A DNA stretch of 35,092 bases. Source: Faecenecus sp036648855 (GTDB lineage Bacteria; Bacillota_I; Bacilli_A; RF39; UBA660). The notes under the pieces are model-generated. The model saw only the letters and a list, made by a program, of their open reading frames with translations. It did no database searches and was not told where the DNA came from. The stretch covers positions 1 to 35,092 of the forward strand of contig JAVWCU010000008.1 in the NCBI GenBank assembly GCA_036648855.1. The letters run 5' to 3'. Below, in pieces: positions 1 to 9,214 of this stretch. Position 1 is the stretch's first letter; every line of letters begins with the position of its first letter. The translations under genes were made by a program, and so were the position numbers.

Positions 1-723
1 CTATCATAAATACCCGTTGTTTTAATACTAGAAGTTATATCCTTGCCATACATATCTTTAGCACTAACTCCAGATAAAATATTATAACTATCACCCGCAT
101 TTAACTTTATAGAGCTAGGACTTACTGTTAATGTTGGATTAACTAAAGTAAAAAGATTAGTAATAGGTTCTCTAGAACTCTCTAGATTTAATGTTTTATT
201 AGCTAATCCTCCCTCTACTCCTATTTTAATAGTAAAAGGAATATTAGTTGGATTTTCTAATACTAAATCTACAATTACTTTATTACCATTAATCCCTATT
301 TCACCACTTGGCAAACTATTAACTGATTTATAACTTACCTTTGCTCCACTTGGTATAGAGCCTTCATAATAAATAGTATACTTGCTGTCTATATTATTTC
401 TACTAGTTAATTCTACTTGAAAATTAAGAATATTATTAGCCATAACCGTTACTTGATTATTATTATTAAAACTACCACTGGTTAAATTATAATTAAGAGT
501 TCCTGCTACAATACTAAGTTTGTTCGCCTTTTCTAAATTTATTGTCCAAAGAGCATAACTAGTAGAAATTATAGCAATAAAAAAACCAACTAAAATAGTG
601 GAAACCACCACCCCAAGTCGAACTTTTATTTTGCTATTTATTTGAGCACCTAGTTTAACTTTTAATAGACTAAAGTACCCCCCCCCCAGGGATATTTCTA
701 TGTTTATGCCGAAAAATATTCAT
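1..723 (-). pseudogene. Secreted Ig-like surface protein, 5' part, frame broken by a G10 run (possibly phase-OFF)
   Basis: The gene starts at 723 (ATG) behind an ideal GGAGG with a 5-nt spacer. After codons for MNIFRHKHRNIP the minus strand has ten G in a row (678-687), and the frame then ends at TAG after three Gly, Val and Leu. With nine G the frame would stay open from 723 to the window edge, about 240 codons. That restored product has a basic N-terminus, one hydrophobic segment (VVVSTILVGFFIAII), a SYALW motif like the SYAFF motif of the three secreted paralogues at 25.6-27.7 kb, then beta-rich, Asn/Thr/Ser-rich sequence. Near the window edge a stretch reading NPTLTVSPSSIKLNAGDSY resembles a bacterial Ig-like domain. 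I infer a cell-surface or secreted protein. The 3' end lies outside the window. The break may be real phase variation, permanent decay, or a consensus error in the homopolymer. Confidence 0.75.
678..687 (-). repeat. Poly-G tract of 10 (C10 on the plus strand) inside a coding start
   Basis: Ten consecutive C on the plus strand in an approximately 30% GC background. It lies 12 codons after a well-supported ATG. Nine G gives an open frame, ten G gives an early stop. Runs of this kind are classic slipped-strand contingency loci; that reading here is inference. Confidence 0.85.
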
Positions 724-842
724 AGCTACCTCCACATTGTCATAACTCTATTTTCACATTTTTTTAACTTTTTGTAAACAATTTTAATAAATTTTATAGT
801 AATAACATAAAATAATTCTTTTTATATATTTATTTTGTTTTA

Positions 843-871
843 TAACAAAAGAAAAAGTCCCCAAAGGGACT
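843..871 (-). terminator. Rho-independent terminator after the 57-aa membrane protein gene
   Basis: On the minus strand AGTCCC (871-866), loop TTTG, GGGACT (861-856), then TTTTTCTTTTG. It separates the small gene from the surface-protein gene starting at 723. Confidence 0.85.
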
Positions 872-876
872 CTTCT

Positions 877-1050
877 TTACATCATATCTTCCATGCTTTT
901 CTCTACATTTTTACTCATCTTGTTCATACCTTTTTTTAAATCATACATGACATTAGGGTTGTTTTTTTTGTACAATGCCCATGCACCATAACCTGCTGTA
1001 CCTAGCACTGCTAAAGTAATACCAGTTGCAACCGCTGTTTTCTTTTCCAT
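877..1050 (-). CDS. Small single-pass membrane protein, 57 aa, unknown function
   Basis: I chose ATG at 1050 because AGAGGTG sits about 6 nt before it; a GTG nine bases further upstream lies inside that ribosome binding site. The protein begins MEKKTAVATG, has one hydrophobic segment (residues about 6-26, with GTAGYGAWALY), then a short basic and amphipathic tail ending KSMEDMM. The layout resembles small YtxH-like or spore-coat-like membrane proteins of Firmicutes, but I do not recognise a family. It follows recD2 with only 68 bases between, has a palindrome in its leader and its own terminator. Confidence 0.7.
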   Translation of the reverse strand: MEKKTAVATGITLAVLGTAGYGAWALYKKNNPNVMYDLKKGMNKMSKNVEKSMEDMM

Positions 1051-1081
1051 TATAATCACCTCTTTGCAAAGAAAATATGAG

Positions 1082-1095
1082 TGGTATTAATACCA
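1082..1095. promoter_or_regulatory. Perfect 14-bp palindrome upstream of the 57-aa gene
   Basis: TGGTATTAATACCA is fully self-complementary and lies 32 bases upstream of the ATG at 1050. It could be an operator for a dimeric repressor. It has no T-run in the minus direction; in the plus direction TTTTTATT follows, but no plus-strand gene ends here. Function not shown. Confidence 0.3.
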
Positions 1096-1117
1096 TTTTT
1101 ATTATGAGATGATTTTA

Positions 1118-3310
1118 CTATTTTATACTTCTCTTTAGCATATCTTTTAAAGTTGTTCTTCTTAAATCTACTTCATTATGATGAATTGCATAATTTAAAG
1201 CTTCTATTTCTCCAATTAAATATAGTTTCTTTTTAGCTCTAGTTACTCCCGTATAAATTAATTTACGATATAACATTTTATGATATCCCTGAACTATAGG
1301 CATTACTACTACATCAAATTCACTACCTTGAGATTTATGAATACTAATTGCAAAAGCATGTTTAAATTTATTAAAATTACTAGGTGTGTAGTGGACTTCT
1401 GTTAAATCAAATTCAATTGTTACAACTTTTTTAAGGCCATTTTCAATATGTGTAATAATACCTATATCCCCGTTAAAAACATTTTCATCTGGCATATTAG
1501 ATAATTGTATAACTTTATCCTGTTCTCTATAAGTAATACCATTTATTATAATTTCTTTTTTAGCGGAAGCTTTTGGATTAAAAATACTTTGAAGTAACAT
1601 ATTAAGTTCATCTATACCATTTAATGTCTTATACATAGGCGCTAAAACTTGAAACTTCCGGTAATCCATATTTTTAAAAGGCATACATATTTTTCTGATG
1701 TTTTCCTTTACTACCATAGAGTCACAGGCAATAAAAGTCAAATCTTCTTGTTTATTAAAGAGAGTTTGATCTAAATAATCCTTGTTAATATCATATGCTA
1801 AAGTAATAATATTAGAGTCTTTTCCTTGCCTATACAATTCTACTAACTTAACAACTGGTAGTTCTTCGCTTTCAATCATATCTCTTAAAATTTGCCCTGG
1901 CCCAACACTTGGTAACTGATTATCATCTCCCACTAAAATAATCTTAGTATTTATTTTCAATCCTTTTAATAAATTATCCAACAAATTTACATCCATCATA
2001 CTAACTTCATCAATTATCACAAACTCTACATTACTTTTATTATACTCATTAACGGCAAATAAATTAGTATCTTTATTCCATTTTAAAAAGCGATGAATTG
2101 TCACAGCTGGTAATAAAGTTGCCTCACTTATTCTTTTACTTGCCCTCCCTGTTGGCGCTAATAGGGCAATTCTCTCTACCATTTTCTCATAAGAATATTT
2201 ATTTAGACTTTGATATAAACCTGTAATAGCTTTGATAATTGTCGTCTTTCCTGTCCCAGGACCTCCCGTAATAATTAAAACATTTTTGCTTATTGCATTA
2301 ATAATTGCCTTCTTCTGATCATTATTATAAGTTATTTGATTTTTCTCTTCTAAATTAACTAATTCTTGATCAATTTTTTTATAATCAGTATCTACTAAAC
2401 TAGCTAAATACCTTAATCTATTAGCAATATTTTTTTCAGCTTCAAACATAGAAGTTAAATAATAATGTTCATCTTTAATAATAATCTTCTTATCTAAAGC
2501 TAGATCCGCTATTGCTTGATCAAAAATAGGAGTAGAAATATGAATTCCTAAAACTTTGAGTAAATAACCATATATTTCCCCATTTAAAAGATAACTATGC
2601 CCTATTAAATTACAAACTTCAGACATAATATAAAGTATAGCGCCTTTAATTCTCCTTATATCATCTTTTGGGTATCCTTGTCCTAATGCTATAACATCTA
2701 GCTTTTTAAAAGTTATATCATAGTCATCAGTCATAAATAAGTATAAATTATCCTTAATGATTAAATCTGTTTTAGACTGAAACTTACGATAAATTAACAT
2801 ACTATCACGACTAGAAAAACCTAATTCATTTAACTTTATAATAGTTTCATAACTTGATTCATAATCTCTTAAAGTATTATATAAAATATCTACTTGTTTC
2901 TTAGTTATAGTAGGAATAAGTAATAAATTATCAGGATTTTCTAAAATAACTTTCAAAGTATCTTTACCTAAAAAGTCAACAATCTTCTTAGCCTTCTTTT
3001 CCCCTACTCCTTTAAATAATCCGCCTCCTAAAAACTCAACTATACTATCCTTTTCTTCAGGCATTACCCTCTCATATTTTGAAACCTGAAACTGCTCACC
3101 ATATTTCTCATGATTTATTATATCTCCATACATGATATAAGTATCTTCAGTATTAATTTCATGGAAATAACCAGTAAAGGTAATTATCCTATCTATATAA
3201 TCAACTAAGTCCTTATCATTAGTTTCCCGTACCTTAAATAGGCCTATAATGTAGCCGGAATCACTCTGATAAATACTCTTTTTATAATTTCCTTTTATAT
3301 AATATTCCAT
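1118..3310 (-). CDS. recD2: RecD2-type SF1B DNA helicase
   Basis: A 730-aa ATP-dependent 5'-3' DNA helicase of the RecD-like family that acts without RecBC, as in Bacillus YrrC and Deinococcus RecD2. Visible parts are an N-terminal OB-like and helix-hairpin-helix region (GGGLFKGVGEKKAKKI near residue 100), Walker A GGPGTGKTT near 350, Walker B IIDEVSMMD near 433, and the C-terminal UvrD_C_2-like motif AISIHKSQGSEFD near 660 followed by YTGVTRAKKKL. Length is typical. ATG at 3310 is preceded by AAGGAGG with a 6-nt spacer; the ATG six codons upstream precedes that site and cannot use it. In Bacillus this gene also lies near the alaS locus. Likely role is in DNA repair and replication-fork stability. 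Confidence 0.95.
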   Translation of the reverse strand: MEYYIKGNYKKSIYQSDSGYIIGLFKVRETNDKDLVDYIDRIITFTGYFHEINTEDTYIMYGDIINHEKYGEQFQVSKYERVMPEEKDSIVEFLGGGLFKGVGEKKAKKIVDFLGKDTLKVILENPDNLLLIPTITKKQVDILYNTLRDYESSYETIIKLNELGFSSRDSMLIYRKFQSKTDLIIKDNLYLFMTDDYDITFKKLDVIALGQGYPKDDIRRIKGAILYIMSEVCNLIGHSYLLNGEIYGYLLKVLGIHISTPIFDQAIADLALDKKIIIKDEHYYLTSMFEAEKNIANRLRYLASLVDTDYKKIDQELVNLEEKNQITYNNDQKKAIINAISKNVLIITGGPGTGKTTIIKAITGLYQSLNKYSYEKMVERIALLAPTGRASKRISEATLLPAVTIHRFLKWNKDTNLFAVNEYNKSNVEFVIIDEVSMMDVNLLDNLLKGLKINTKIILVGDDNQLPSVGPGQILRDMIESEELPVVKLVELYRQGKDSNIITLAYDINKDYLDQTLFNKQEDLTFIACDSMVVKENIRKICMPFKNMDYRKFQVLAPMYKTLNGIDELNMLLQSIFNPKASAKKEIIINGITYREQDKVIQLSNMPDENVFNGDIGIITHIENGLKKVVTIEFDLTEVHYTPSNFNKFKHAFAISIHKSQGSEFDVVVMPIVQGYHKMLYRKLIYTGVTRAKKKLYLIGEIEALNYAIHHNEVDLRRTTLKDMLKRSIK

Positions 3311-3326
3311 ACTACACCTCCTTATC

Positions 3327-3335
3327 ATTATAACA
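3327..3335 (-). promoter_or_regulatory. Extended -10 promoter for recD2
   Basis: TGTTATAAT (TG-N-TATAAT) reads on the minus strand 17 bases upstream of the ATG at 3310. No good -35 is visible at the normal distance, which fits an extended -10 promoter. Confidence 0.45.
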
Positions 3336-3471
3336 AAATTTTCATGTTCTTACTAGCCAAGAAAATGTTAAAATACTCGTAAATTTAGAATTTATAGGGC
3401 TAAATGATTAACAAATTTAAAATTTATCTTAAGATGATTTTATATATTTCAGCCTATAAAGTAGTAGGCAA

Positions 3472-3500
3472 TTAAAAAGAAGACTTATAATAAGTCCTCT
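3472..3500 (-). terminator. Rho-independent terminator after the 229-aa unknown gene
   Basis: Ten-pair stem AGAGGACTTA / TAAGTCTTCT with loop TTA (3500-3478) followed by TTTTTAA on the minus strand. It makes recD2 a separate transcription unit. Confidence 0.85.
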
Positions 3501-3511
3501 CAAGTAAATAA

Positions 3512-4201
3512 CTATTTAGTTTTACCAGGCGCCTCATTTTTAACAGCATCAGGTTCAATATATCTACTAACAAACTCTATAGCCTTATCTTTATCCTTAC
3601 CAGTACTAACTAGATAATTAACCGCTCTTTCTTCTAAAGAAGAACCCTCTGGTAAAATACAATCTTTAGCATGAGACCTCATACTAATTGTTCGGCCAAT
3701 TTCTACTTCTGCCTCTCCAGTATGTAAGCTTATCTCCCTTTTAACCATAGCTTCTGGGGAAAATAGACTTGCTCCAATTATAGCCGCTGTACCAATAATA
3801 ACTCCCGCCCTAACTATTGTCTTTATTTCGGGGTGACTTAACAAATCCATGCAATATTTTGTAACTTTAACTGAGGTTTTCTGATTATGTATATTTTTAT
3901 TAAATTCTTGACAAAAAATATTAATATCCCGATACTGAGTGCTTTCTACCGGATTAACCCCATCAAAACCAATCAACATTTGATGAATATCACCTTGATC
4001 ATCTTTGATAGTAGATAAAAATCCCGCAGGTCCCATAGGATTATTATTAGCTTTAATTGAGTCTAATATTTTATCCTTCTGAAAGGCTTTTAAATAAGTT
4101 ATAAATTCTTGGGTTGTTTTATAAAAAGGTACTTCCCCCTCGATTTCAATTTTCAAATTATTATGAGAAGGATTACCCACTATTAATATTTTACTATTCA
4201 T
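3512..4201 (-). CDS. Unknown 229-aa protein with one central hydrophobic segment
   Basis: Not recognised. The N-terminal half (residues 1-125) is soluble-looking, with NPMGPAGFLSTIKDDQGD and LIGFDGVNP. A single hydrophobic helix lies near residues 131-150 (IVRAGVIIGTAAIIGASLF). The C-terminal part is charged and contains GEAEVEIGRTIS and a helical stretch with SLEERAVNYLV, ending APGKTK. There is no signal peptide, so the helix could be a membrane anchor or buried. AGAGG sits 7 nt before the ATG. The gene has its own TTGACA/TATAAT promoter and its own terminator, so it is monocistronic, between mtaB and recD2. Confidence 0.7.
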   Translation of the reverse strand: MNSKILIVGNPSHNNLKIEIEGEVPFYKTTQEFITYLKAFQKDKILDSIKANNNPMGPAGFLSTIKDDQGDIHQMLIGFDGVNPVESTQYRDINIFCQEFNKNIHNQKTSVKVTKYCMDLLSHPEIKTIVRAGVIIGTAAIIGASLFSPEAMVKREISLHTGEAEVEIGRTISMRSHAKDCILPEGSSLEERAVNYLVSTGKDKDKAIEFVSRYIEPDAVKNEAPGKTK

Positions 4202-4224
4202 AACTTTACCTCTATTCTTTCTTA

Positions 4225-4254
4225 ATTATAAAGTAAGTAGTAATAATATGTCAA
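4225..4254 (-). promoter_or_regulatory. Sigma-A-type promoter for the 229-aa gene
   Basis: TTGACA (4254-4249), 18-bp spacer, TATAAT (4230-4225) on the minus strand, about 24 bases upstream of the ATG. Confidence 0.75.
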
Positions 4255-4285
4255 ATATAACGATATAATCTATCTACTTTACGTT

Positions 4286-5560
4286 TTAATTTACAGTGCC
4301 TATACAGTATGGATAATCTACATCTGTAATTGTTACACTCTCTACTTTATCTCTTGCTAAGACTTGGTTTACCTTAACTAATAGATAATTAGAAGTATGC
4401 CCTATACTACTATCATCTAACACTTTCTCAATTAAAACATCGGCTTGCTTATTAATAAATTTATTCATATAATCTATTTCTAATTTTTTAGAAAGCGCTA
4501 ATAATTTTTTAACTCTTACTTTTTTACTAATATCATCAACTTGATTATCCATATCTGCCGCTACTGTACCAGTTCTTTTAGAATATGGAAAAACATGAAC
4601 TTTTGAAAAAGCAATTTGCCTAATAAAAGCTAGACTCTCTTCAAAGTCCTCCTCTGTTTCTCCTGGAAAACCAACAATAACATCAGTGGATAACGAAATA
4701 TCCGGTCTAATTAATCTTATTTCTTTTACTTTATTCAAAAAATAATCTTTATCATATTTTCTATTCATAGCAGTTAGGATTTCTTTACTACCTGCTTGTA
4801 AAGGAATATGCAAGTGATTAGCTATCATAGGCCTATTTTTTAACGACTCCAGAACTTTACTATTTAGTTCAGTAATTTCTATAGAAGAAATACGCAAACG
4901 AGTTAATCCTTCTAAAGAAGTAATAGCTTCAAGTAATTCCCCAAAAGAAGTATTAATGTCAACTCCATAGTTACCTGTATGAATACCTGTTAAAACAATC
5001 TCTTTATAGCCATTTTTAATTAATTTGCTTATTTCTTCAATAACTGTGTGAAAATCCTTACTACGGCATTTTCCTCTAACAAAAGGAATAATACAATAAC
5101 TACAAAAATTCTCACATCCATCTTGAATTTTTACAAAAGCTCTAGTCCGACCTGGAAAAGTTTCTATTTCCATATTTTCAAAACCAGAAGCTAATTCAGG
5201 ACTGGTCTCTCTTAGCTCCTTATTATTTGAATAATACTCTTCTACATACTCAACTACCTTACTCTTGTTTTTAGTTCCAATATAAATATCTACCCCTGGA
5301 ATATCAAGTTCTTGATTTGCCTCAATGAAACAGCCCATGGCTACTACACAAGCTTGAGGATTTCTCTTAATTGCTTGTCTAATTATCTTTTGACTTTTAA
5401 GATCACTTGTATTAGTAACTGTACAAGTATTAATAATATATATATCACAATAATCATCAAATGGACATATTGTATAGCCTTGCTTTTGAAACAAACTAAT
5501 TACATATTCACTTTCATATAAATTAACTTTGCAACCTAAAGTGTATATTCCTACTTTCAT
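4286..5560 (-). CDS. mtaB: tRNA t6A37 methylthiotransferase MtaB
   Basis: A 424-aa radical SAM methylthiotransferase that converts t6A37 to ms2t6A37 in ANN-decoding tRNAs. The N-terminal UPF0004 domain carries the three cluster cysteines (TLGCKVN, NTCTVTN, AMGCF). The radical SAM CxxxCxxC is CENFCSYC near residue 148. The C-terminus (NKQADVLIEKV onward) matches a TRAM domain. KVGIYTLGCKVN at the start is typical of MtaB/YqeV rather than MiaB. The ATG at 5560 is used because AGAGG lies 6 nt before it; the adjacent ATG at 5563 is only 3 nt away. It follows holA after 19 bases, so it is probably the last gene of the alaS operon. Confidence 0.93.
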   Translation of the reverse strand: MKVGIYTLGCKVNLYESEYVISLFQKQGYTICPFDDYCDIYIINTCTVTNTSDLKSQKIIRQAIKRNPQACVVAMGCFIEANQELDIPGVDIYIGTKNKSKVVEYVEEYYSNNKELRETSPELASGFENMEIETFPGRTRAFVKIQDGCENFCSYCIIPFVRGKCRSKDFHTVIEEISKLIKNGYKEIVLTGIHTGNYGVDINTSFGELLEAITSLEGLTRLRISSIEITELNSKVLESLKNRPMIANHLHIPLQAGSKEILTAMNRKYDKDYFLNKVKEIRLIRPDISLSTDVIVGFPGETEEDFEESLAFIRQIAFSKVHVFPYSKRTGTVAADMDNQVDDISKKVRVKKLLALSKKLEIDYMNKFINKQADVLIEKVLDDSSIGHTSNYLLVKVNQVLARDKVESVTITDVDYPYCIGTVN

Positions 5561-5579
5561 CATGTACCTCTACTTCTAC

Positions 5580-6515
5580 TTATAAATTTAATATAAATAA
5601 TTCCAATCCTATATTTTCATAGGTATTACCGTGTTTAATATCATAATCTAAAACAGCTAGAGAATCTAAACATTTTACTAACTCTTGTTCCTGATACTTT
5701 ACGCCTTTTTCTAGAGCTAGTTTAACCCTATAAGGATGAATTCCTAAATATTTAGCTATTTCAGGAGCTGATAAACCCTCTAACTTTAAAATTTTTACTT
5801 GGTATAACAATCTAAACTGATTAGCTAAAACTATCATTATTTTTACTTGCTCTTCATTATGACTAAGTAGTTCCTGATATATTTCAAAAGCTGCTGCCTT
5901 TGATTTAGCAATAATCGCGTCAATTAAGCTGAAAATATTACCATCTATTTCCTTTGTTACTAAATTATTAATATCATCTCTTGTAATACACTTTAAAGAA
6001 TAAGTATATAATTTTAACTTTTCTAATTCACTCATAATCTTATTATTATTATTTAAACAGTAATCAATTAAATAATTAATATCACTATCACTCATCTGAT
6101 AATTAGCTACTTGCAACTCATCTTTTATTTTTCTTGCAATATTAATTTCTAAGGTAGGGACATTAACCTTACTATTCATTAATAATTTCTTTACTATCTT
6201 CTTTCTTTCATCTAGTTTTTTTACTAGAAGAACTAAAGTATTCAAAGGATTTGGATTATCTATATATTTTAAGAATAACTCTTCATTAAAATTTTTATCT
6301 CCTTCACTGGTTAAAAAATTACAATTACTAACTATAATAAATTTATTATTATTAAGAAAATTATATGTGTCTAAATCTTCAATAACCTGTTCTATGGAAG
6401 AAGTTAATAAATCATACTTAATTACTTCATAATTTGAAGCTTCTGTAATTAATTCTTCTAATTTATTTTGAATTAAATAATCATCATTATTAGTTAAAAT
6501 ATAAACTGGTTCCAT
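5580..6515 (-). CDS. holA: DNA polymerase III delta subunit
   Basis: A 311-aa clamp-loader delta subunit (HolA/YqeN family) that opens the sliding clamp in the gamma/tau complex. The N-terminus MEPVYILTNNDDYLIQNKLE matches the family opening (fold in which the delta subunit binds the clamp). The middle has RKKIVKKLL, typical of the AAA-like core, and the C-terminal domain has LLYQVKILKLEGLSAPEIAK and HPYRVKLAL, which are standard HolA signatures. The length is slightly below the usual 330-340. It starts 8 bases after alaS ends and is probably cotranscribed. Confidence 0.88.
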   Translation of the reverse strand: MEPVYILTNNDDYLIQNKLEELITEASNYEVIKYDLLTSSIEQVIEDLDTYNFLNNNKFIIVSNCNFLTSEGDKNFNEELFLKYIDNPNPLNTLVLLVKKLDERKKIVKKLLMNSKVNVPTLEINIARKIKDELQVANYQMSDSDINYLIDYCLNNNNKIMSELEKLKLYTYSLKCITRDDINNLVTKEIDGNIFSLIDAIIAKSKAAAFEIYQELLSHNEEQVKIMIVLANQFRLLYQVKILKLEGLSAPEIAKYLGIHPYRVKLALEKGVKYQEQELVKCLDSLAVLDYDIKHGNTYENIGLELFILNL

Positions 6516-6523
6516 TAAAACAC

Positions 6524-9214
6524 CTACTTTATTTCTTTAATACTATTTTTAATACTAGCCATTATCTCATCAATATATTTTATAGTTTTACCTCTTCCTT
6601 GAGCAAAAGTTGCACTGCCACCACCATTACCATCTGACTTTGTTGTAGCTTCTTTAATTACCATTCCAGCATTTAAATTAATATTACTGCGAGCTAGAAA
6701 ATCTACTTCATCTCCTCTAATATTGGCTAAGAAAATAAAACCTGTTTCTAATTCATTAAGCAAATTATCGACAATTTCTTTTAAAACATTAAAATCCATA
6801 TTATCAATTTTCATAATAATTGTTTTAATACCATTAATTTCTTCCTTGTTTTCTCTGAATTTTGATAAATCATTTAAAACTAATTTCTGTTTTTCACTTA
6901 AATACTTCTTTTCTAGTATTTTAACTTCATTTTGAATATATTCAAGTTCATTACGATTATAAATAATATCTTTATATGACTTAGGACTATCATTATTTAT
7001 AATAATATCAAATTCCAAGAAAATATGATCAGCTTTAGCTAAGGCTAAAATATTTTTGGCTTTCATCATTAATTTTATCATTTCATCATTATAAGGTTTT
7101 ATTTTTTGAAACAAGGCATTCTCAATTTTATCTCCAGTTACGGCTTCAACTCTGTAAACATTACTTCCTTTAGACTCTAAATTAGTAATTGCAAAACATC
7201 CTATATTTCTAGTATTCTTGACATGAGTTCCCCCACATAGTTCTTTAGAATCAGCAATTGTAACAACTCTTACTTTATCCCCATATTTTTCACTAAATAA
7301 AGCCATTGCTCCAGATTTTTTAGCATCTTCTAAATTCATTAAATCCGTATGAGTTTCAAATTGCCCACTAATTATATCATTAACTTGTCTCTCAACTTCA
7401 ATTATTTCATCTTCTAATATTTTACCTGTATATGTAAAATCAAATCGAAGTCCTTCAGCATCAACATAACTACCTGCTTGATGAATCTTATCTGATAGAA
7501 TCTGTTGTAAAGCATATTGTAATAAATGAACTGAGCTATGATTAGCTTCTATCTTATTACGCCTTTCTAAATCAACTAACAAATCTACCTTATCTCCGAC
7601 TTTAATAACCCCATCAAGAATTTTTACCTGATGAATATGTTGTCCATGGGGTGCTTTAGTCACATCTATTACTCTAGCCTTAAAATTAGAGCCAATTAGC
7701 ATTCCTGTATCAGATACTTGACCACCTGATGTAGCATAAAAACAAGTTTTATCCATAATAACATAACCATCGGTTGAAGTTTGGGTAACTGAATTTCCCC
7801 CTTCAAACAAAGAAATAACTTCTCCCTTAGACTTATATGTTTGATATAGAAACTGAGAAGGCTCCGTATAATTTAGTAAAGCCTCATTTTGTAGATTCAT
7901 AATATTCTCTTTATGCCTAGAAGATTTAGCTAATTTCTTTTGATTAGCCATATATCTATCATATTCTTCTTTAGAAGTAGTAAAACCTTTTTCACTTAAA
8001 TATTCTAAAGTTAATTCAAATGGAAAACCATATGTATCATATAATTTAAAGGCATCAGCTCCACTTATTTCTTTATTAGAAGCAGCAGCCATAAGTTCAT
8101 ATAACCGTTTTTCCCCTGCGGTTAAAGTTTGAAAAAATAATTGTTCTTCATCTAGAACCAAGGTCTTTACATAACTCTCCTGTGCGGTTAAATTAGGATA
8201 ACTATCTTTCATAATAGAAACTACTGTACTAACTAATTTATACATAAAGGGTTCTGTTATACCAAGCTTTTTACCCATTCTAACACTTCTTCTTAAAAGG
8301 CGTCTTAATACATATCCTCTACCAACATTTTCAAATATAGCGCCATCAGTTAAAGCTACCGTGATAGTTCTAATATGATCTGCAATAACTTTAAAAGGCA
8401 TACTTCCATCATATAAAACTCCTGTTACAGTTTCAATAGAGTTCATAATTGGCACAAATAAATCTGTATCAAAGTTAGAATCAACCCCTTGAAATATACA
8501 TGCCCATCTCTCTAGTCCTGCTCCTGTATCTATATTCTTATGAGGAAGTTCTTGATATTCTTCTCTTTTTAACCCCGCTTTAGAGTTAAACTGACTAAAA
8601 ACATTATTCCATATTTCTATATAACGATCTTGATCTTCATCTGCTCTAAGTTTAGATAAAGCATCATTGTTTGGATCATATTTTTCTCCTCTATCAAAAA
8701 AAATCTCACTATCTGGCCCACATGGTCCTTCCCCTATTTCCCAGAAGTTCCCATCTAACTTTATCAAATGGTCAGCTTTAACTCCACTGGCAATCCACTC
8801 ATTATAAGCTTCTAAATCATTAGTATAAACTGTAATATAAAGCTTATCCACTGGAATTGCAAACCACTCTTCACTAGTTAATAATTCATAAGCAAAACTA
8901 ATTGCTTCCTTCTTAAAATAATCTCCTATTGAAAAATTACCCATCATTTCAAAGAATGTCTGATGCCTAGTTGTCAATCCAACATTTTCAATATCATTAG
9001 TTCTAATACACTTTTGCACATTAACTAATCTCTTATTATCCGGAACAACAGAACCATCAAAATATTTTTTTAAAGGGGTTACCCCGGCATTAATCCATAG
9101 TAAACTATCATCATCTATAGGAACAAGAGGAGCACTCTCTACTCTTTTATGTCCCTTACTTTCAAAAAAACTATACCACATATTTCGAATCTCTGTACTA
9201 GTCATTTTTTTCAT
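6524..9214 (-). CDS. alaS: Alanyl-tRNA synthetase
   Basis: An 896-aa full-length AlaRS, which charges tRNA-Ala and edits Ser/Gly mischarging. The class II core begins TSTEIRNMWYSFFESKGH and includes VNVQKCIRTNDIENVG. The editing domain carries the metal motifs HSSVH near residue 558 and CGGTHV near 662. The C-terminal DHHA1 domain has GNGGGSATFAQGRG. I chose ATG at 9214 (MKKMTSTEI), with GAGG about 9 nt upstream; a further upstream ATG at 9229 has no usable site. The start overlaps the end of the dNMP-kinase-like gene by 17 bases, which suggests translational coupling. The operon is preceded by an Ala T-box leader, which fits the product. Confidence 0.97.
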   Translation of the reverse strand: MKKMTSTEIRNMWYSFFESKGHKRVESAPLVPIDDDSLLWINAGVTPLKKYFDGSVVPDNKRLVNVQKCIRTNDIENVGLTTRHQTFFEMMGNFSIGDYFKKEAISFAYELLTSEEWFAIPVDKLYITVYTNDLEAYNEWIASGVKADHLIKLDGNFWEIGEGPCGPDSEIFFDRGEKYDPNNDALSKLRADEDQDRYIEIWNNVFSQFNSKAGLKREEYQELPHKNIDTGAGLERWACIFQGVDSNFDTDLFVPIMNSIETVTGVLYDGSMPFKVIADHIRTITVALTDGAIFENVGRGYVLRRLLRRSVRMGKKLGITEPFMYKLVSTVVSIMKDSYPNLTAQESYVKTLVLDEEQLFFQTLTAGEKRLYELMAAASNKEISGADAFKLYDTYGFPFELTLEYLSEKGFTTSKEEYDRYMANQKKLAKSSRHKENIMNLQNEALLNYTEPSQFLYQTYKSKGEVISLFEGGNSVTQTSTDGYVIMDKTCFYATSGGQVSDTGMLIGSNFKARVIDVTKAPHGQHIHQVKILDGVIKVGDKVDLLVDLERRNKIEANHSSVHLLQYALQQILSDKIHQAGSYVDAEGLRFDFTYTGKILEDEIIEVERQVNDIISGQFETHTDLMNLEDAKKSGAMALFSEKYGDKVRVVTIADSKELCGGTHVKNTRNIGCFAITNLESKGSNVYRVEAVTGDKIENALFQKIKPYNDEMIKLMMKAKNILALAKADHIFLEFDIIINNDSPKSYKDIIYNRNELEYIQNEVKILEKKYLSEKQKLVLNDLSKFRENKEEINGIKTIIMKIDNMDFNVLKEIVDNLLNELETGFIFLANIRGDEVDFLARSNINLNAGMVIKEATTKSDGNGGGSATFAQGRGKTIKYIDEIMASIKNSIKEIK

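Noticed and set aside
5312..5521. Plus-strand and other antisense frames inside mtaB, alaS, infC, the deacetylase and yfhO-like genes
   Set aside because: They are shadows of well-conserved genes, lack ribosome binding sites, and show no family motifs.
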